Source: Actinomycetes bacterium
GTDB lineage: Bacteria > Actinomycetota > Acidimicrobiia > Acidimicrobiales > Ilumatobacteraceae
Assembly: GCA_025359865.1 (NCBI GenBank)
Contig: JANYDH010000104.1
Coordinates: 1-64,000 of the forward strand
Direction of reading: 5' to 3'
DNA: 64,000 nt
The position numbers and the translations under genes are program-made. Under the pieces are notes generated by a model. That model was given only the letters and a program-made list of their open reading frames with translations, made no database searches and was not told the DNA's origin. Below, piece by piece: positions 24,672-32,827 of the stretch. The stretch's first letter is position 1; each line of letters starts with the position of its first letter.

Positions 24672-25261
24672 GACGTTTGGCGTTTGGTTGTCATTGACAA
24701 CAGGCTGTCGCGAATTGCGTGTGGAATGTGCCAGCACCGCGATCCGACCTCACCGGTGTGAACGGTGTGGCGTGCTCGACGAATCTGATCATCGTGGCTA
24801 GGGGTTCGTCGCCGCAAGCGATCGACACGTGGAGGCACGTGTGCCTACGTAGCGACACGTGCCTCCACGTGTCACCGCGACCCGCGATTCGAACTCGCCA
24901 CGGCGGAGACCCGGTCCCCAGCCGCTAGTGCGTTCGCGTCGCGGCGTGAACGTTCGGTGTATGACAGTGCGTGCGGTGGAAGCCTGGATCAGCCACCTCG
25001 ACGGCTGTGCGGGGAGGATCGCGTCGACCTTCATGTCGCCAGCCCTGATAACTCGACGCGACTCGGCACCGCGACAACGGGTAGGTCCGGCGGGCAGGCC
25101 GTCAGTCGCCGACGCTGAGTCAGCTTGTGCGGCACAAGCACGAGTTCAGCGACAACCATCACAGCGTTGCCGACCAGACGGCCAGACGGCCAACCTCACC
25201 CCCCACACCACCAAAGGGCATTTTGCGACCGCCTGTTGACAACAGCGCAGCGCCAAAGGTC
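24672..25261. repeat. Long composite repeat: palindrome A split around inner element B (copy at 24.7 kb)
   Basis: 590 bases. The left end GACGTTTGGCGTTTGG, then TGTCATTGACAAC and CAGGCTGTCGCGAATTGC, is mirrored at the right end: on the opposite strand GACCTTTGGCGCTGCG, then TTGTCAACAGGCGGTCGC. The terminal inverted repeats are thus about 45 bases. Inner element B (24701-25235) matches the 56.1-kb copy over long blocks, for example GTGAACGGTGTGGC, TCGACGAATCTGATCATCG, GATTCGAACTCGCCACGG, GGCTGTGCGGGGAGGATCG and CTCGACGCGACTCGGCACCG. Reading frames are not conserved between copies, so it is non-coding. The gene-free stretch 24656-25469 consists of this element plus about 208 bases on its right with no feature I can name. 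Confidence 0.75.
24824..24873. repeat. Near-perfect 50-base palindrome
   Basis: The 19-base arm 24824-24842 (starting GACACGTGG, ending CACGTGT) is exactly complementary to 24855-24873. The 12-base centre is itself partly palindromic (CTACGTAG). CACGTG occurs four times. The 56.1-kb copy of the surrounding repeat lacks this block, so it is an insertion of roughly 60-70 bases into the 24.7-kb copy. Confidence 0.9.
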
Positions 25262-25469
25262 GCCAGTCGCCAAAGGTCGCCGAGTCGCCGAATGTCATGC
25301 CTGTTCGCTCGATGAAGTACGCGTGGATCTGGTTCATCCGTCGTAGCGACGTATTCGGCACCAGCCTCGCTCTGCTCTGCCCTGATATGCAATCCACTCT
25401 GCAAACTCGGACTGCTACGGCTTGCCGAGTCTGCGTCATGAGCACAGTCCCGAACCGCTATCGAATACG

Positions 25470-25892
25470 TCAGGTTGACTGCATTGCGACTGGCATCACG
25501 GTGAGGTCCTTGATAGCGGCAAAGTCCTTGACGTTGATGGTGTAGAGCGGAAGATCGTTTGCGATCGCAATGGCGGCGATTTGGTAGTCGCTGATCCGAG
25601 CGCGTGACGGCCGGCCATGAAGCAGCGCTGTAGCCATGATTCGACCGAAGACCCGAGCAGCCGCGGCGTCATAGGGCAGGGTGGCCGCGCCGAACTGTGT
25701 TTCGATGACCTGCAATCGCATTTGTCGCCGTGCTCGTTCGTCCGCGTCGGTGGCCACCAACGGGCCGACGCTCAACTCCCCGAGAGTGATCGCCGTGATT
25801 GCCTGCTCATCAGGGATCAGTGATTCGTCCATCGCCAGGCCTCCCAGTTCGATGACCACGCACGTATCCAACAGCCCTCCGGGAAGTGTCAT
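25470..25892 (-). CDS. vapC: PIN-domain (VapC-like) ribonuclease toxin
   Basis: 140 residues. Acidic residues of the PIN active site are present: Asp9 in LLDTCVVIE, Glu in ITLGELSVG (about 39), Asp in ISDYQIAAIAI (about 101) and Asp in NVKDFAAI (about 122). It cuts RNA when free of antitoxin. The ATG overlaps the stop of the antitoxin gene (ATGA). The locus lies between the 24.7-kb repeat and the thiolase gene. It appears intact, in contrast to the decayed PIN gene at 55732. Confidence 0.9.
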   Translation of the reverse strand: MTLPGGLLDTCVVIELGGLAMDESLIPDEQAITAITLGELSVGPLVATDADERARRQMRLQVIETQFGAATLPYDAAAARVFGRIMATALLHGRPSRARISDYQIAAIAIANDLPLYTINVKDFAAIKDLTVMPVAMQST

Positions 25893-26149
25893 CGCCCGGT
25901 GGCATCGCTGTCGAAGAACGGGTCGAGCACTGCGTCGAGTTGGTCGCGGAACGTCATATGGCTGTCGCGACCTACGCCGCGCAGCGCTCGCAGGACATCG
26001 TCCTTGCGGGCGAACCGCGCCGTTGGCCGATGGGGTATCAAGTCGACGATCGGCTTGCCGCGGTCAGTAATCGTGATCGTCTCGCCGGCCTCGGCGCGTC
26101 GTGCCAGCGCGCTGCTGTTGACATTCAGTTCTCGAAGGCTCGCGTCCAC
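25889..26149 (-). CDS. Phd/YefM-type antitoxin
   Basis: 86 residues from a GTG. The N-terminal DNA-binding part has LRELNVNSSALARRAEAGETITITDRGKPIVDLIPH, characteristic of the Phd/YefM fold; the remaining C-terminal half is the toxin-binding tail. It neutralises the PIN toxin encoded four bases overlapping downstream and, with it, should repress its own promoter through the palindrome at 26168-26179. The -10-like box TACGAT ends six bases before the GTG, so the transcript is probably leaderless. Confidence 0.88.
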   Translation of the reverse strand: MDASLRELNVNSSALARRAEAGETITITDRGKPIVDLIPHRPTARFARKDDVLRALRGVGRDSHMTFRDQLDAVLDPFFDSDATGR

Positions 26150-26155
26150 GAGGTG

Positions 26156-26161
26156 ATCGTA
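26156..26161 (-). promoter_or_regulatory. -10 box of the toxin-antitoxin promoter
   Basis: On the minus strand TACGAT lies six bases upstream of the GTG at 26149. No ribosome site is visible. Confidence 0.4.
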
Positions 26162-26167
26162 GCGGCA

Positions 26168-26179
26168 ATGTAACTACAT
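26168..26179. promoter_or_regulatory. Probable toxin-antitoxin autoregulatory operator
   Basis: ATGTA-AC-TACAT is a perfect 5+5 inverted repeat just upstream of the -10 box of the antitoxin gene. Phd-type antitoxins bind short palindromes of this size. Confidence 0.45.
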
Positions 26180-26208
26180 CTCACTACGTTCTTGTGAGCC
26201 ACCCTATG

Positions 26209-26235
26209 GACCGGCCCAATCGGGCGGGGCCGGTC
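26209..26235 (-). terminator. GC-rich hairpin at the end of the thiolase gene
   Basis: GACCGGCCC and GGGCCGGTC form a perfect 9-base stem with a 9-base loop, overlapping the thiolase stop codon. There is no T-run, so it is either a GC-hairpin terminator or an mRNA-stabilising structure. Confidence 0.5.
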
Positions 26236-27463
26236 AGATGCGTTCGATGATGGTGGCGGTGCCCATCCCTCCGCCCGTGCACATCGTGACGAGGCCGGTC
26301 GAGAGGTCGCGTCGCTCGAGTTCGTCGAGCAGGGTTCCGATCAGCATCGCTCCGGTCGCGCCGATCGGGTGGCCGAGTGCCATCGCGCCGCCATTGACAT
26401 TGACCTTGTCCCAACTGACCCCGGTGTCACGGAGGAACTTCAAGACGACCGACGCAAACGCCTCGTTTACCTCGAACAGGTCGATGTCGTCGAACGTCAT
26501 GCCCGCTCGCTCGATGCACTTCTTGGCTGCCGGCCCGGGGGCGGTGAGCATGATCACCGGCTCGGTGCCGGCGACGGCCGTCATCACGATGCGGGCGCGC
26601 GGTGTCATGCCATGAGCACGTGCATAGTCAGGCGATGTGACCAACACGGCTGAAGCGCCGTCGACGACACCTGATGAATTGCCGGCGTGGTGCACATGGT
26701 CGATGTGGTCGAGTTGGGGGTACGCGAGCAGCGCAGTCTGATCGATCGACAACGACTTGCCGGCGATGACGTGCGCGCCCATCCCAGCGAAGCTCGGTTG
26801 CAGCTTCGCGAGGTCGGCGAGCGTGGTGCCGGGACGAGGAAACTCGTCGTGGGCGAGGGCGAGGGTGCCGTCGTCGTGATAGATCGGTACCAATGCCCGC
26901 TCGAACCGGCCCTCGGCGATGGCCAGTTGGGCGCGGTTCTGGCTGTCGACCGCGAGCGCATCGCATTGCTCGCGGGTAAAGCCGTCGAGCGTGGCGATCA
27001 GGTCGGCCGAGATGCCCTGTGACACCATTGCGTACTGGTCAGACAGGTGGGTGTTGTTGGCGGTGAAGCCATTCACGTGCATCGGTGATGGCCGCGACAT
27101 CGACTCGACGCCGCCGCTCACGACAAGATCCTGAAAGCCGGCCAGGATGCCGGCCGCAGCGAAGTTGACGGCCTGCTGACCAGATCCACAGAACCGGTTC
27201 AGTGTGACGCCCGGGGCCTCGATCGACCATCCAGCGTCGAGTGTGGCCATGCGCGCGATGTCCATCGAGTGGTCGCCGCTACCCGCACCGCACCCCATTA
27301 CCACGTCGTCGACCTCGGAGGTGTCGAAGCCGTTGCGCGCCTGCAGTGCGTTGAGTACCTGGGCCAGGATTCGTTGCGGGTGGATCGTGTGCAACGACCC
27401 CGACTCCTTGCCTTTGCCGCGAGGTGAGCGCACCGCGTCGATGATCCAGGCTTCGCGTTCCAT
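26234..27463 (-). CDS. Acetyl-CoA acyltransferase (thiolase)
   Basis: 409 residues from the ATG at 27463, preceded by GAGGAG at good spacing. Catalytic motifs are all present: nucleophile Cys in NRFCGSGQQAVN (about 93), NEAFAS (about 328), GHPIGATG His (about 359) and the second Cys in CTGGGMG near the C-terminus. It belongs to the acetyl-CoA C-acetyltransferase/3-ketoacyl-CoA thiolase family and cleaves or forms C-C bonds of acyl-CoA in the cytoplasm, fitting fatty acid or cholesterol-side-chain-like degradation. No hydratase or dehydrogenase of the cycle is adjacent. Confidence 0.92.
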   Translation of the reverse strand: MEREAWIIDAVRSPRGKGKESGSLHTIHPQRILAQVLNALQARNGFDTSEVDDVVMGCGAGSGDHSMDIARMATLDAGWSIEAPGVTLNRFCGSGQQAVNFAAAGILAGFQDLVVSGGVESMSRPSPMHVNGFTANNTHLSDQYAMVSQGISADLIATLDGFTREQCDALAVDSQNRAQLAIAEGRFERALVPIYHDDGTLALAHDEFPRPGTTLADLAKLQPSFAGMGAHVIAGKSLSIDQTALLAYPQLDHIDHVHHAGNSSGVVDGASAVLVTSPDYARAHGMTPRARIVMTAVAGTEPVIMLTAPGPAAKKCIERAGMTFDDIDLFEVNEAFASVVLKFLRDTGVSWDKVNVNGGAMALGHPIGATGAMLIGTLLDELERRDLSTGLVTMCTGGGMGTATIIERI

Positions 27464-27548
27464 GGGTGGCTCCTCGTCATGGTCCACACGGTCATGTGTT
27501 CCGGTGCCAAAACTAGGTGACGGGTGGTATCCGCGGCAGAATCGTGCG

Positions 27549-28289
27549 GTGATCACCGACCTGTTGTATCTCCGCGATGCCTACCTCACCGAGTTCGACG
27601 CCACAGTCGTCGATGTTCGGGAGAGCGATGTTCGGGAGAGCGATGCTCGGCAGGGGGAGATAGCGCTCGACCGCACCGCGTTCTATCCGACCGGCGGTGG
27701 TCAGCCCCACGACACCGGCTCGCTCGGCGGTGCGCAGGTCGTGAGGGTCTTCAAAGAGGGCGATCTCGTGTGGCACGCAGTGGATGGTGATGGGCCGCTC
27801 CCGGCACCCGGTGATGTAGTGCATGGCGTGATCGACTGGGAGCGTCGGCACCGGTTGATGCGGACGCACACGGCGCTACACGTGCTGTGCGGTGTGATCT
27901 GGAACGAGTGGCGCGTGCCCGTTACGGGGGGCAACATGGAGCCGCTGAGCGCACGCATGGATTTTGAGTTCGACCCATTGCCGGATGGTTTCGGCCCGCT
28001 CGTCGAGCAGTTGGTCAACAACGAACTGATCGCCGACCATCCGATCGAGGTGTCGTTCCTGCCCCGCTCAACAGCGGTACACGATGAAGACCTGATCCGC
28101 ACCAAAGTGTCCATGATTCCCGAGTCCGTCAGTGAAATCCGCGTGGTCGACATCGTCGGCCTCGACAAGCAGGCCGACGGTGGCACGCATGTCCGTAGTA
28201 CCAGTGAAGTCGGCCGCATCCGGGTGGTGAAGCTGGAGAACAAGGGCAAGGGCAACAAGCGTGTCCGTGTGGAGATCTTCGAGGCCTGA
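27549..28289 (+). CDS. alaX: AlaX-type alanyl-tRNA editing hydrolase
   Basis: 246 residues from the GTG at 27549; the frame is open upstream but overlaps the thiolase gene. It has the AlaRS-editing-domain features TAFYPTGGGQPHDTG, the zinc/catalytic motif HTALH (about residues 107-111) and GGTHVRSTSEVGRIRVVKLENKGKGNKRVRV. It hydrolyses Ser-tRNA(Ala) or Gly-tRNA(Ala). The Cys usually preceding GGTHV is Asp here (KQADGGTHV), so the third zinc ligand is altered. An 18-base tandem duplication near the N-terminus encodes VRESDVRESD. Divergent from the thiolase with an 85-base spacer. Confidence 0.87.
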   Translation: MITDLLYLRDAYLTEFDATVVDVRESDVRESDARQGEIALDRTAFYPTGGGQPHDTGSLGGAQVVRVFKEGDLVWHAVDGDGPLPAPGDVVHGVIDWERRHRLMRTHTALHVLCGVIWNEWRVPVTGGNMEPLSARMDFEFDPLPDGFGPLVEQLVNNELIADHPIEVSFLPRSTAVHDEDLIRTKVSMIPESVSEIRVVDIVGLDKQADGGTHVRSTSEVGRIRVVKLENKGKGNKRVRVEIFEA

Positions 28290-28319
28290 GCTTCGAGGCC
28301 CCGCTCTACACCGCAGGGG

Positions 28320-28367
28320 GACCTTTGGCGTTGGGTTGTTGCCAATGACAGTCCAACGCCAAAAGTC
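28320..28367. repeat. Palindromic repeat A, copy 3
   Basis: TTTGGCGTTGG (28324-28334) pairs with CCAACGCCAAA (28353-28363); outer GAC/GTC also match the consensus ends, with one mismatch. It lies 30 bases after the alaX stop and 45 bases before the MFS start. Confidence 0.8.
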
Positions 28368-28412
28368 GGGGGGATTTCACTTCGCGAGTCGATCGGAGGT
28401 GCCGTACCCTCA

Positions 28413-29633
28413 ATGGCCGTGTCGACGCCAGGGTTTCGTTCCTTCAGCCCGCCGTTGCAACGGTTCTTTGCCGCCACGGTGGTCAACACGGTGGGTTCGG
28501 CCGCATTGTTCGGGTTCGTGCTCATCTACTTCCATGAAGTGCGTGGTTTCCCGCTCGACCGTGCAGGGTTCGCGGTCGGCGCGATGAGTTTCACGATGGT
28601 GCTGTGCACCCCGTTCGCCGGTTTCCTCTCCGACCATGTTGGCGCCCGGCGGGTACTCACCGCAGGTTGCCTCGTCTCGATCGTCGCCGGCTCGCTCTAC
28701 GCGGTAGTCGAGACGTTCGCCGCTGCGCTCGGTGTGTCGATGCTGCTCGGAATCGGCAATGCACTCTGGTTCCCATCGCAGGCGGCACTGTTGTCGCTCA
28801 TCGTCGAGCCGCACGAGCGGCCGGCCGTGTCAGCGTTCCAACGTGCTGCGTTGAACCTCGGCGCGGCCCTTGGGGGTGTTCTCGGTGGGCTGCTCGTGGC
28901 ATCGGGAACGCTTGGCGCGTTCCGGTGGCTGTTCGCCGTGAACGTCGCTACCTACGTCGTGTTCCTGGCAGTAATCCCCGGGCTGCCGTCGGGTCGTGTC
29001 GAGGTCGTGCTTCCCCGTTCCGAACGAGTCGGGTATGGCGAGGTGATCCGTGACCAGTTCTTTATCCGCCTGCTGGTCACCGACATTGCCATTGCTCTTG
29101 GATTCGGCTTCCTCTTCGCGTTCATGCCGGCCTACGCCTCCGAACTCGGTATCGACAAGACCACCATCGGCATTTTGTTCATGTTCGGCGCGGCAAGCGT
29201 GGTACTCACCCAGATCCCCACGCTGCGGTGGGTGCGTGGGCGGCGCCGGATGCACTCGCTTGCGTTGATGAACCTCTGGTTCGTCGCCGCGTTCGCGCTG
29301 ATGGTGGCCACACCACATACGTCGATCCGGGTGGCGGTTGTGATCATCGGCGTTGCGCAGATCCTCGGTGGCTTCGGCGAGGCGGTGCTCGGTGCAGTGC
29401 GTCAACCGCTCACGTCCGACCTCGCTCCTGCGGCACTCGTCGGGCGCTACTTCGGGTTGTCCACGATGGTGTTCCAGGGCAGCATGGGCCTCGCCAACAC
29501 CGTTGGTGGCATCGTCATGCAACACTCGCTGAGCATGGTGTGGCTGATCCCGTTGGTCGGTTCGGTCGGTGGGGTGGTCGGTTCGCTGGCGCTACGGCAT
29601 CGCATCCCGGCCCACGTTGCAGTCAGCGCGTGA
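28413..29633 (+). CDS. Major facilitator superfamily transporter
   Basis: 406 residues with about 12 predicted membrane helices in two halves. The loop 2-3 motif reads GFLSDHVGARRVL (consensus G-x3-D-x-x-G-x-R-x), and a related motif occurs in the second half (VRGRRRMHS). The family exports drugs or moves small solutes with protons; nothing in the sequence shows the substrate. GGAGG lies about 13 bases before the ATG. The gene follows repeat A and converges on the amidohydrolase at 29686 with 52 bases between. Confidence 0.88.
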   Translation: MAVSTPGFRSFSPPLQRFFAATVVNTVGSAALFGFVLIYFHEVRGFPLDRAGFAVGAMSFTMVLCTPFAGFLSDHVGARRVLTAGCLVSIVAGSLYAVVETFAAALGVSMLLGIGNALWFPSQAALLSLIVEPHERPAVSAFQRAALNLGAALGGVLGGLLVASGTLGAFRWLFAVNVATYVVFLAVIPGLPSGRVEVVLPRSERVGYGEVIRDQFFIRLLVTDIAIALGFGFLFAFMPAYASELGIDKTTIGILFMFGAASVVLTQIPTLRWVRGRRRMHSLALMNLWFVAAFALMVATPHTSIRVAVVIIGVAQILGGFGEAVLGAVRQPLTSDLAPAALVGRYFGLSTMVFQGSMGLANTVGGIVMQHSLSMVWLIPLVGSVGGVVGSLALRHRIPAHVAVSA

Positions 29634-29685
29634 ACCTAGCGGGCCAAAACCTAGGCGCACGGCAGGCGGCGATCGCTGAATCCCC

Positions 29686-31386
29686 TCAGTGTCGGCTGGG
29701 TCGGAGCAACTGACCAGGCCGCTGCGCTACTGCGCCAGCGACCAACTCACCATTGGAGATCACCGCGGTGCCGTTGACGAACAGGTGATGCATGCCGACT
29801 GGTTCATCAGCGGTGAGCCGTTCGGTGCCGGCGGGGAAGTCGCGCACTCGGCGTAACGGTCCGGGTGCCACGGTGTCTGGGTCGAACACGACGATGTCGG
29901 CCGCCGCCCCAGGGCGGAGTACCCCACGATCAGCGAAGCCGAAGATGTCGGCCTGAACCTGGGTGAGCTTGTGGACCGCATCTTCAAGGGTGAGTACGCC
30001 GCGCTCGCGAACCCAGGTGCCGAGTAGATCGGTGGCAAGGGGTGCGTCGCAGAGTTGGCCCACATGGGCACCGGCATCGGACAGGCCGAGCGTGCATCCT
30101 TCGGCTTGGAGGAGGATGGCGATGCCCTCCTGGTCGTCGTTGGCGAGCACCGCCTTGGCTCGCAGCCGCAGGTCGGGCTCGTCGAGGGTGAGGTCGAGGA
30201 GCAGATCGAACGGATCGACCGAGCCGGCTTCGGCGAGACTCAGCAGTCGCTGGCCGATGAGACCGGGGTGTGCGCTCGACTCCATCAGCTCATACGTGTC
30301 CCACCGCGGCGGCAGCCCGAGTCCGGCCGCCCAACCGTCGCGGACGCGCTGCTGCCAGGCGGGATCGGCATATGCGCAACGACGTTCTGAGAGCGAGAGT
30401 GGCATCAGTTCGGCAAAGATCGGGCTGGTGTTCAACGTGAACGGTTCGACCATCGTCATCGAGAAACTCAGTGGTCGACAACTGACTTGCGGCCATACCG
30501 CCGCGCCGCGAGCGACGCCGCGTCGGTGGATCTCGAGCGCCCTGAGGTGCGAGCCCGTGTTGGAGGTGAGTAGCGCGGTGAACGTGATCGGGATGCCGAG
30601 TTCGAGTTGCAGGTCGTAGATCTGTTCGAAGCGCAACCCATCGCTCGTGCCGTTGATGCCAACGGCGCCGCGCCCGGACTGGGCGACGGCTTTGCACAGC
30701 GATGTGATCTCGGCACGGTCGGCCCACCGGCTGGGAATCGGCTGACCGTCGGCGCCGAGATGGGTGATCGCAAAGCTGGTGGCGAATCCCGCCGCGCCGG
30801 CCTCCATCGCTTCGGCGACGAGGGCAGTCATCTGAGACACTTCGTCGCTGGTGGCCGTTCGGCGCGCCGCCTGGTCGCCCATCACAAAAATCCGCAACGG
30901 AGTGTGCCCGATGTAGGCCGCGTAGTTCAGCGCCATGCCGTGCCGCTCGATCGCTGCGAGGTACTCGGGGAAGCTCTCGAACTCCCAAGGGATGCCCGCG
31001 TTGAGCGACGCCGCGTCCATGTCTTCGACCTTTTCGAGCGTGCGCGCGATGAGGTCGCGATCTCGCGGGCGGGTAGGGGCGATCGAGAACCCGCAGTTGC
31101 CAGCCACCACGGTGGTGACACCATGGAAGCACGACGGTGTGAGCGCTGGATCCCAGAATACCTGAGCGTCGTAATGCGTGTGGATGTCGATGAACCCGGG
31201 CGCAACGACGAGGCCTTCGGCGTCGACAACGTGGTCACCATGCAGGCCAGTACCGACATCGACGATCCGCCCATCGCGGATCGCGACGTCGGCTCGAATA
31301 CGAGGCGAGCCGGTACCGTCGATCACCGTGCCGCCGCGGATGACAGTGGTTGGTGATGCTGTGGTTGGTGATGCTGTGTCGGTCAT
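29686..31386 (-). CDS. N-acyl-D-amino-acid deacylase-like amidohydrolase
   Basis: 566 residues. Amidohydrolase-superfamily metal site HTHYDAQ (about 69-75), a conserved Cys in VAGNCGFSIAP (about 97), a conserved segment SFAITHLGADG and the late Asp in LGLSDAGAHVGQL (about 449). This arrangement is typical of the D-aminoacylase/dihydroorotase-like group. The C-terminal part closes the small beta domain (GAAADIVVFDPDTV). It probably removes acyl groups from N-acyl-D-amino acids, but many relatives are uncharacterised. The start overlaps the stop of the UspA gene (ATGA). It is the last gene of the minus-strand operon that begins at 35664. Confidence 0.82.
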   Translation of the reverse strand: MTDTASPTTASPTTVIRGGTVIDGTGSPRIRADVAIRDGRIVDVGTGLHGDHVVDAEGLVVAPGFIDIHTHYDAQVFWDPALTPSCFHGVTTVVAGNCGFSIAPTRPRDRDLIARTLEKVEDMDAASLNAGIPWEFESFPEYLAAIERHGMALNYAAYIGHTPLRIFVMGDQAARRTATSDEVSQMTALVAEAMEAGAAGFATSFAITHLGADGQPIPSRWADRAEITSLCKAVAQSGRGAVGINGTSDGLRFEQIYDLQLELGIPITFTALLTSNTGSHLRALEIHRRGVARGAAVWPQVSCRPLSFSMTMVEPFTLNTSPIFAELMPLSLSERRCAYADPAWQQRVRDGWAAGLGLPPRWDTYELMESSAHPGLIGQRLLSLAEAGSVDPFDLLLDLTLDEPDLRLRAKAVLANDDQEGIAILLQAEGCTLGLSDAGAHVGQLCDAPLATDLLGTWVRERGVLTLEDAVHKLTQVQADIFGFADRGVLRPGAAADIVVFDPDTVAPGPLRRVRDFPAGTERLTADEPVGMHHLFVNGTAVISNGELVAGAVAQRPGQLLRPSRH

Positions 31387-31847
31387 GTGGGGACGTTTTC
31401 TTCAGTGTTGCGGGCGACGGCGGGCATCAAGACCACGGGGCAACTCGCGTGATGCGCAACCTGGTTGGCGACAGAGCCAAGCAGTACACCGAGGAAGCCA
31501 CCGTGGCCCCGACGTCCGACCACCAGCAGTTCGGCATCGTGAGACCTCGCGACCATCGCCTCGGCGGGTGACTTGGCGATGAGCAGTGCGGTGAACGTAA
31601 CGCCAGGTGCTTCACGCGCGGCCAACTGCGCTGCTTCGTCGAGCACCGTTTGGGCGGACTCTTGGGACGCCTGCATCGCTGAGCCGCCGCCGAGTGCCGC
31701 GCCGGGCAGCATCGCCTCGGGCACCAGCCAGCCGTTGACACCTTCGACCGACAGTTGGCGGAGGTCTGCCTCGTGTAGCGCCCACCTCAGGGCAGCCAAC
31801 GAGCCATCCGAACCGTCGATACCCACCACGATCACCGGTCGAGCCAT
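31383..31847 (-). CDS. Universal stress protein (UspA family)
   Basis: 154 residues. It opens with VIVVGIDGSDGSLAALRWALHEA and ends with the ATP-binding loop GRRGHGGFLGVLLGSVANQVAHHASCPVVLMP (G-x2-G-x9-G-S type), so it should bind ATP. A single Usp domain, cytoplasmic. The ATG at 31847 is used in preference to the GTG at 31853. It overlaps the amidohydrolase by four bases and follows the LLM oxidoreductase by 86 bases, suggesting a stress or starvation link for the operon. Confidence 0.9.
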   Translation of the reverse strand: MARPVIVVGIDGSDGSLAALRWALHEADLRQLSVEGVNGWLVPEAMLPGAALGGGSAMQASQESAQTVLDEAAQLAAREAPGVTFTALLIAKSPAEAMVARSHDAELLVVGRRGHGGFLGVLLGSVANQVAHHASCPVVLMPAVARNTEENVPT

Positions 31848-31933
31848 GACCACGCCTCCTCGTCGACGCCAACGACTACGAGAGCCCTTGGCAGTGCCAA
31901 CCTATCGCCCCACCCCCGCCGCAGGGGTACTCA

Positions 31934-32827
31934 TCAGCCGAGCAGTACTGGGGCGAGACGTCGCCAGAACGGCTCGGGCGAGGCCATGCCGTCCTGCAGG
32001 ACTTGAACGCAGACGTGGTCGGCGCCAGCCGCATGGTGTTCGGCCACTCGTGCGGCGACCTGCGCTTCGGTGCCCCATGCCACGACAGCGTCGACGAGTC
32101 GGTCACTGCCCCCGTCGGTCCAGTCGCTCTCGTCGAACCCGCTCCGGCGCAGGTTGTTGAAGTAGTTCGGCAGTCCAAGGTAGATCTTCATTCCGGCGCG
32201 GGCAATGCGACGGGCCTCAGCCGGATCGGTTTCGAGCACGACCATCTGCTCGGGGGCCAGCAGTGCGTCAGGGCCCATCAGATCGCGAGCCACCTTGGTG
32301 TGGTCCGGTGTGGTGAAGTACGGGTGTGAGCCGTTGGCTCTTGTGGCCGAGAGTTCCAACATCTTCGGCCCCAGCGCGGCGAGAAGTCGTCCGGGTTCGG
32401 TCTCTGGACCGCGGGCCATGAACATCGCTTTGTCCATACGATCGAGGTACTCGACCATGTGGCTGTAGGGCCGGGCGTAGTCATGCTTGCGGATTCCGGC
32501 GACGAGGTGTCCGTGGCTGACCCCTAGCCCCAGCAGAAATCTGCCGGGAAACGCTTCGGCAAGGGTCTTTTGTCCGGCGACCATGGTCATTGGATCTCGG
32601 GCGTAGATGTTGGCGATACCGGTGGCGAGCTTCAGTGTGCTCGTCGCCGACAGCAGCACAGCTGACGAGACGAACGGGTCGCGCCCGACCGCTTCGGCCA
32701 CCCACAACGCACCGAAGCCGAGTTCTTCGACGACTTGTGCAGCCCGCCGGGCCTCCGGTGTGGGCAGCGCATCGATTCCGCCGTACCAGATGCCGACGCG
32801 CCCGATGTCGATTGCAGGTTTGGTCAT
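31934..32827 (-). CDS. LLM-class F420-dependent oxidoreductase
   Basis: 297 residues, a luciferase-like TIM barrel. Characteristic segments are VGIWYGGIDALP at the N-terminus, LGFGALWVAEAVGRDPFV, LATGIANIYARDPMTMVAGQKTLAEAFPGRFLLGLGVSH and the C-terminal WGTEAQVAARVAEHHAAGADHVCVQVL. These match the actinobacterial F420-dependent LLM group rather than FMN luciferases. Substrate unknown. Its start overlaps the stop of the large signalling protein upstream by four bases, an unusual coupling of an enzyme with a c-di-GMP signalling hybrid. Confidence 0.88.
   Translation of the reverse strand: MTKPAIDIGRVGIWYGGIDALPTPEARRAAQVVEELGFGALWVAEAVGRDPFVSSAVLLSATSTLKLATGIANIYARDPMTMVAGQKTLAEAFPGRFLLGLGVSHGHLVAGIRKHDYARPYSHMVEYLDRMDKAMFMARGPETEPGRLLAALGPKMLELSATRANGSHPYFTTPDHTKVARDLMGPDALLAPEQMVVLETDPAEARRIARAGMKIYLGLPNYFNNLRRSGFDESDWTDGGSDRLVDAVVAWGTEAQVAARVAEHHAAGADHVCVQVLQDGMASPEPFWRRLAPVLLG

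Noticed and set aside
24880-24960. tRNA-like T-arm (GATTCGAAC) within inner repeat B, also at 56225-56300
   Set aside because: Stem and loop resemble a T-arm on the minus strand, but I could not find a matching acceptor stem, D-arm or anticodon arm in either copy.
24859-25239. Possible small protein encoded by the 24.7-kb repeat
   Set aside because: The same bases in the 56.1-kb copy shift frame repeatedly through small insertions and deletions, so no product is conserved.
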